Shown here piece by piece: positions 58,051-64,000 of a stretch of 64,000 nt of DNA. The position numbers were made by a program, and so were the translations under genes. The DNA comes from Poa pratensis (Eukaryota > Streptophyta > Magnoliopsida > Poales > Poaceae): assembly GCA_947311845.1 (NCBI GenBank), contig CAMZMU010000107.1, forward strand, positions 17,178,225-17,242,224, in the 5' to 3' direction. The notes beneath the pieces were generated by a model. It worked only from the letters and a program-made list of their open reading frames with translations, searched no databases and had not been told where the DNA came from. Position 1 is the first letter of the stretch; each line of letters begins with the position of its first letter.

Positions 58051-58885
58051 TCATGGTAGGATTCCTTTGCGATCATGCTTACTTTGATAGGTATACATAA
58101 TAGCATCGGTACTAATAAACTGAAATATATCAGTTTCAACATAGGTAATGAGACAATGATATAAGAAATCATCGCATATTCTATTGCGCAAATCAGTCTT
58201 GATAATTTTCATTGCAGAAAATGCTCTCTCAACTGTTGCCGTCGCGACCGGCAGAATCAATGCTAGTTTCACCAAAAAAAATACCAGGGGAAAACTTGTA
58301 TGCTTCTTTGTCTCAACTAGTTTTCGGCAAAGATCACTAACCCCTTTCAGATTGGAGAGTCTTGAATCATCACGAAAATTTTCAATAAAGTTGTCAAGCT
58401 GGACGCTAAGCTCTTCCATCTTGCTTTCACTTTCAAAATCATCAGGATATAGCTGAGCCATTGCCAATACTTTTCCTTTTTCGAAATTAGAGAACGAATC
58501 TGAAGGATCCAAACAAGCCATCCCAAGTAGCAAGGTTGTGCTGCTCTCACTAAAGCGGTCATCCAGCTCTACACGCAATAGATCAATGACATCATACATG
58601 ATCCTTTGATAGTAATTCATTTTCTACGGTTGAGCGTGGCCTTGCGTTGCTATTAACCAGCACCCTTTTCAAAGCAGCTCTAGGATCAACAGGAGTCTGT
58701 AACAGTGGGGGATTTTTTTTTCCCTTCCCTAACTGGTGGTTCGATGCTTTATAAAAGCAGGGCTCCTTGAGCCTCTTCTCAAAAAAAAAAAAATCAACAG
58801 GAGTCTGTACCTCATTTTCAGCTCCTCTACGTGAAGAATTTTCAGCATTTGGCTCTGACTGCCATCGTTTTACAAACTTGTCCAT
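58051..58885 (-). pseudogene. hAT transposase, N- and C-terminal pieces joined across a deletion
   Basis: The N-terminal piece starts MDKFVKRWQSEPNAE at 58885 and ends at 58592. The C-terminal piece (58620-58051, another frame) holds the hAT dimerisation region: LPVATATVERAFSAMKIIKT and DLRNRICDDFLYHCL. The central catalytic part and zinc finger expected between them are missing, so this is a deletion derivative. The N-terminal piece also contains an in-frame 108-base gain from a retroposon insertion. The protein type is the TTF/ZMYM1-like branch of plant hAT transposases, from memory of the motif. Confidence 0.88.
58685..58809 (+). mobile_element. 5'-truncated retroposon with a 17-base target duplication
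   Basis: ATCAACAGGAGTCTGTA occurs at 58685-58701 and 58793-58809. Between them lie about 91 bases ending in a run of 13 A (58781-58793). The tail with A-run and long duplication marks L1-type insertion on the plus strand. The net gain is 108 bases, a multiple of three. Confidence 0.85.
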
Positions 58886-59653
58886 TTACCAAACTTCAGT
58901 CCTGACATAAAAAAGCTACTGCCATAAGAAAAAACACTAATACAGTATAGTGCACACATAATTCTTACAGAATTAGAAAGTTTAGATTCGTATTGCTCAT
59001 ACAAGAATTGATCAATATTTCTGAATCTCTAAATTGAACTAATCTGCTGAAAATTTGAAGAAAAGGAAATCAAAACTTACAATAAAAGGGGAAGGGCCTC
59101 GTCCTGTTGTTGTGAACATAGACGGACGAACTGACGGCGCGTCGAGATAGACGAATCCAGAATGTGGTGGTGCCTGGCCGGTGATCGCCGAGGTGGCCGT
59201 GCGACTGATCGCCGCCTCGCCGGAGAACCAGAGTGGCAGAGTAGGTCCTGCCCGAGGAGCGAATTCCGGGCACGGGCAGCAGGCGACCTTATCTCTCGGT
59301 GCTACCGGAGACAGAGACGAAGTTCCTCCGCATGGCGTGGCTCCTAATTCGGCTTACAGATCGATTTTGCGATTTGGGGAATTTACACGGGAAGTTGAAG
59401 CGGAAGAGAAGAAGTCGAGAGCGCTGCGCATCGTGGACTGATCGTGGGTGATTCAGGAATCTAATTGAGCCTGGTTCGGTTGTTTTGCTATATGGGCCTT
59501 ACTGATAACACACAACTGGGCCTGTGATGTCAATTTCTGTATATTTTTTTGTCCAGCAGGGAAGTATGGATATGCGGGGTTGATCGATTTGCAAAAAACC
59601 TATGTAGTCGCATGACTACACAGCTATAACGTGGCTCCGCCGCTGTCCCTTTC

Positions 59654-59952
59654 GGCTCGCTGCTTAGCTGTGACTCGTGACTTGGACCGGAGTAAATTGC
59701 CCACTGGATCCGTCGAGATCCAAAGCCGGAACTGTCGTCGCGTCGCACCGGCCCAGCCGAGCGTCGTCAAAGTCGCCGGTCTTCGCCCCGCCGGCACTGA
59801 CGCACAGGCACAGCGCGAGCCACGTTAAGAGACTTGACTGGGAAGGGAAGCACAAGCAGCTATCGCCAGCGTCTCTGTCCAGTGTCCAAGAGCAACGGGA
59901 TCTTGAGATCTTCTTCACCCGGTGCATGTCCTCTCTTTAGTAAAAAAACATA
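59654..59952. other. Spacer between the hAT element and a Stowaway
   Basis: No gene or repeat recognised. Overlapping chance frames under 90 codons on both strands. Confidence 0.3.
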
Positions 59953-60042
59953 TACTCCCTCCTATCCGAAAATACTGTCGGAGATTTAGTGTTGAAATGT
60001 AAGTTATATTCCTACGACACTTAATCCGGATTGGAGGGAGTA
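59953..60042. mobile_element. Short Stowaway MITE
   Basis: TA borders, CTCCCTCCTATCCGAAAATA on the left and TTAATCCGGATTGGAGGGAG on the right. Confidence 0.75.
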
Positions 60043-60058
60043 TAACGTTGCATGCAGT

Positions 60059-61019
60059 CAGTGGCGGAGCGTGAGCAAAATACAAGACGGGGCCAATTCC
60101 ATAGGAAATAGCAAATAAGCATAAAAATGGGGCAAGTCTTCGAACAAATATATATATTTTTAGATGGCAATATCGTATGATATATAGCTATCTTTTTCAC
60201 GCAAATACAATTGATATAACTGGTTTGAATAAACCTGGGAATTGCGGACAAAGAATTTTTTGATGCTCCAAAATAAAGAACGCATATAATGACCAAAAAG
60301 CAACTAAGTATGGTCAAAAACTAGCTAGAGCACTTCGGTTATTCTTAGGTTTGAAATCAGCAATTATATCTTCATATGAAATTTTTGAAGCGATTTCCCG
60401 TTCTTTTAAAAAGATACGGCATGTTTTGTTGCTTCCCCATTGCTACCTAAATCCAAAAAATGCATCAATTGAGCGGCGCCAAGGGAAATAAATAAGATCT
60501 GCTATTGCTAGTACTGCAGGACGGACTGCAATCAGGAAATTAAAAACTAGAAATTGCATCTAGGAAAACTGCATCTAGGAAAACTACATCTAGGAAATTA
60601 GAGAGGAGCGGGGCTGTGTTGGGTGAGGATTGAAGCGTACCTGGCCGCTGGGTGAAGCCCTGAAGAGTGGGCGGGGCAATGGAGTAAATATTGCCATCGC
60701 CTTCTCCGCTTCGGTCCCGGGTAATCGCGGGCTAGGGCTGGGTCGCTCTGCCGTCGCTGACTCGCAGCGCCGCCACTGCCAAGGAGAGGGAGAAGGAGGA
60801 GGATCGCGGCGCCAAGCAAGAGGATCAGCTGGCAGGACCTAGCGATTCAGCGAAATTGCCATGGAGGGCCGCGGACGCGTGAGGGACTCACGGCAGGCTG
60901 TTTTCTCTCCTCGATCTGTGGTCGAACTGGGAAAAGCAGAAGAGATATTGGGCTTTTTGTGCTAATGGGCTGAGTTAGAGAGGCAGCCTACCTAGTAAAA
61001 TGAAATTACACTTTGGGAA
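60059..61019 (+). mobile_element. Left end of another hAT family member, right end not found
   Basis: CAGTGGCGGAGCGTGAGC begins at 60059. The first 11 bases match the hAT ends at 13110 and 57922; the rest differs. No matching inverse end lies before 61020, so the extent is unknown and the limits given here are only the interval searched. No coding sequence is recognised within it. Confidence 0.35.
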
Positions 61020-61036
61020 GGGGGGGGGGGGGGGGT
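61020..61036. repeat. Run of 17 G
   Basis: Directly precedes TGTGAGGACCCC at 61037. It could be an extended purine tract of an LTR element or an unrelated homopolymer. Confidence 0.9.
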
Positions 61037-64000
61037 GTGAGGACCCCGGATTAGCTATCCGAGATACTCGTTATGTTTCTTGCAACAATCCCATGATCAG
61101 TCTGTTGTTGCACATAACTCGAATTGGCATCACAGGACATCCATAAATACCGAATAAATATACTTACGTGATTGAAGTCATAGGCTTCAACAGGACTTGC
61201 AGCGGAAATCACCAAACAACGGGAGCCCAAATCATTCGCCTTAACCCTACAGGCAGCTGACTGGGAAGCGCCTTAGTTCGCAAAGACGCCAGTGAACTCC
61301 TCTTCTTCGAACTGCTCCTCTTTAAAATCTGGCTAAGACAATAGCCAGGGACGAAACCAATATGAGTACATTTGATTGTACTCGCAAACTACCCAACTTG
61401 CGCATGCACTAGTTTTGATGATCTTTAAAACCTTTAGTTTTAGAAAAACATCTCTATATCTTTATTGAAAAAGAGAAGAGTAGATCTTATATCCTTGTTG
61501 AAGGCAAAATATTTTGAAAAGTAGTTTCTCCATATCTTGGTTGGAAACAAACCCTTTGGAAAAATAGTTTTCTCACCATGTTTGTTGAAAAAGGGTAAGA
61601 AGTCTTTTTAAACCTTTTTCTCGAAAATATCCCTTTGGTTAAAAAGGTAAGAAATCTCTTTTAAAGCCTTTTTCCTCGAAAATCACCATCTTGTCCATTT
61701 TTCCAAAACTCTTCCTTTTCCGATCATAGCCCCTTCAGGGTCACTCATTTTCCAGCAACCTCATACCAACTTATTGGAACAGGTATGAAACGTCATCTCC
61801 ACTTCAATTTCATTTTAAACCGAAACACTTTTCAAAACTTGCAAAGCTTGCACATGGTCTTAGTAGTTCTTCCCAACTGTCCATATCCGAGGACTCGGCT
61901 ATTCGAATAGTTTTACCCTCTGCAGAGGTAGCACGCTTTTCCCACATCCATCCGGCAACTCATCGTGTCAGCCACGTCCCGCCATACAAGGTGTATGCGA
62001 AGTTGAGTTTCCGGCCATAGCCTGTCCTTTGCTCATGCTAGTATAGGATCCTACCGCTACGAAACCGGTTCCATCGACACTTAAATCCATGACCGTCGGA
62101 AACTAAGTGTGAGGACTTCGTAGTTCTGCCCGGCGAATTTTAATGGCCCTACAAATCCTCTACTCCAATTCATACATACCAACTCAGCTGGCAGTCTTCT
62201 CTTTAGAGGACCCGGGTCAGGGGCAGGTCACCAAACCATCCCCTCATGGAACGAGGTCATCCTCGTTGTTGAGGCATCCAGTACTAACACGAGCAAATTG
62301 TATGACTACGCCCTTGCCCATATGTGGGTAAATATGGTCGCACAGATTTTCGGTTGGGGATGTAAGTACAAGGACACAATGTGCATTTTCATAAACATCA
62401 CCATACTCCATTTCTCCATTTCATCACCGACATCTCGGCATACCATAATTCATCCAAGGATTTTCAAAGGAGTTCTGAATAAACAATGTTTTTCCCATCC
62501 TATAGTTTTATATAAACAAACTGATATTTCCACATAGAGTGGCAAAATAGTTTTTCATATACTTTTGAAAAGGCTTTCAAAATCATTTCCAATTTTCATA
62601 GCAAAATACTTTTAACCAAAACTTGGGTGGATCGTAATCTCACCAAGAGAGTTTCATAGAAAGCTGTTGAGTAAAAACAAATACATTTAGAAATTACTGC
62701 ACACGACTAACACCTCTATATCGGGTGTCGCACTAATGTACTTGTATTTTGGAAAAAGGGTTTTCAAAATCATAGCTTTAGTGGCAAACACCACATAAAT
62801 CACTTATGCTCTTTATACGTAAAACATGTGAATCAAAATAGATGTATATAGATGCAAGCTAAGTGAAGTAGCTTGCCTTGCTCAAAGTGGTACTGCTCCT
62901 GATCTTCTGGTTCAATAAACTCTCCTTCCTTGATAACTCCGGCAACGTTCTCGTCTAAACGTTAAACAAGCAATACAAACAATCACTACACTAACTCAAT
63001 CAATATCACAGCATTACAATCTTTAGATGCTATAGATAGCCACTGCATATCAAGCAACACAATGTGGTTTCAATTTAATTGAATTAACCTTTATTTAATT
63101 ATTTTCAAACTATGGCAGAAACTGGTTGTACACTGTTTAATTCACCACTTATTCTAGGTTGGTCAAAAATCCAAACTAAGCCTCTATGGATAGCTACTGA
63201 TGTGTAGAAGACAACCCAATTGGATTGAGGTCATTTGGGGTTATCAAACTCTCTACACAAAAGCTTTAATCCAGAAACTTATTACTCAAGTTTTAGCTAC
63301 CATTTAATTTATGTTGCTTTAGAAATTAAATCCTTTTAGGGGTGACTAACCTTGGCTAAATGTGATCTAACAAAATTGGTTTTAGCTCAATTGGATTTAC
63401 CATTAATTTTCTATAATTGTTTTAGTCCAGAAAGGCCTTCTTCTAATTAATCTGATGCTAATTAATTAATAAAGATCAGTTAATTCTACCAATTAGGAGA
63501 GCTAAAATATGACAGTACCAAGCTAACAAAATTGGTTTCAAGTTATTTGGACTAATATAACTCCAGGAACAAATAGTTTGGTGTTTTAAACCTTCTGGAG
63601 CACTTTTATTAATACACTTTTAGTGTTCAACCAAATGAGATGAGACAACTTTGGTGAGTTAAAGAATTTCATAAGCTTTCCAGATCATTTGAGTTTGATT
63701 TATTTGGATTCCTAAATCACGAGATATTGAATTTCAAAGTTCATACCAGTACTGAAATCTTCTGGAATTTAAATTAGAATCTAATGATTTGGATAATGTT
63801 GAAATATGACATGTGGGGCCTACACGTCAGTGACTCAACGGAAAACTGTTCCCGCGTCGGAAAAGTTAAAAGTCTGATGTGTGGGGTCCACACGTCAGCG
63901 TGTCATTTACCGGAAGCGGTTACGTGACCGCGGTCTCTAATCCTACGGCTAAGGAGTGATGACAACGGCGACGACCGGCGCCGTGGCTCCGGCGACGACG
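61037..64000 (+). mobile_element. Probable long LTR-type repeat, cut by the window end
   Basis: Starts TGTGAGGACCCCGG, with the TG expected of an LTR. Nearly 3 kb follows with no coding frame, AT-rich blocks and repeated phrases such as CTAACAAAATTGG, and a GC-rich end with paired motifs (GTGGGGCCTACACGTCAG and GTGGGGTCCACACGTCAG at 63812-63900). Only one end is present, so the class is a guess. Confidence 0.35.

Larger units (their letters stand above)
57922..59645 (-). mobile_element. hAT transposon with internally deleted transposase
   Basis: TCCCTTTC is duplicated at 57914-57921 and 59646-59653. Ends are CAGTGGCGGAGCCAGG and the inverse of CAGCGGCGGAGCCACG. It is the same family as 13110-33909 but in opposite orientation; the subterminal palindrome TGTAGTCGCATGACTACA is also shared. 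It carries two pieces of a hAT transposase on the minus strand and a small retroposon at 58702-58792. Confidence 0.93.

Overview
This is a plant nuclear window from a grass, most likely a Triticeae species (wheat, Aegilops, rye or barley group). The support is the monocot-style cytokinin receptor gene with GC-rich first exon, the many Stowaway MITEs with CTCCCTCCGT ends and TA target duplications, PIF/Harbinger-like elements with GAGCATCTCC ends, and several repeats whose ends I recognise from Triticeae genomes. I could not run a database search, so family names are kept general.

Layout. 1-203: the 3' tail of a non-LTR retroposon. 1205-7695 (minus strand): the only confident host gene, an 11-exon AHK4/CRE1-type cytokinin receptor histidine kinase with three MITEs in its introns. 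8893-11773: a PIF/Harbinger-like element, a pair of MITEs with another nested inside, and a Stowaway. 13110-33909: a three-level nest. A hAT element (8-bp TSD AAGTCACG) holds an autonomous-type Ty3/Gypsy element (13727-33518, TSD TATAC), which holds a second Gypsy element (19318-27153, TSD ACGCC) inserted in pol between RNase H and integrase. Both Gypsy elements carry a long antisense, intron-containing gene upstream of the 3' LTR. 34396-35254: a decayed copia fragment. 36099-45504: a copia element with short LTRs (TSD GCGCC), split by an LTR-like repeat (39352-43406) that is itself split by another (39526-41846). 46501-48057: a PIF/Harbinger-like element nested in another. 49650-55020: a further Harbinger-like element with an unrecognised ORF, a retroposon landed in an ACAT microsatellite, and a Stowaway cluster. 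55081-55230: 149 G and one A. 57922-59645: a second hAT copy with a broken transposase. 61037-64000: probable start of a long LTR cut by the window end.

One observation affects all of this annotation. At least ten frame breaks, in the host gene and in transposons of different ages, are each explained by one base missing from a short homopolymer. The nested Gypsy LTRs differ only in homopolymer length, with no substitutions. I infer a systematic homopolymer-length error in the assembly, so the cytokinin receptor is probably intact in the plant and pseudogene calls from single frameshifts here are unreliable.

The genes do not form a pathway. The receptor stands alone, and the rest is a record of successive transposon insertions that can be ordered from their nesting and LTR divergence.
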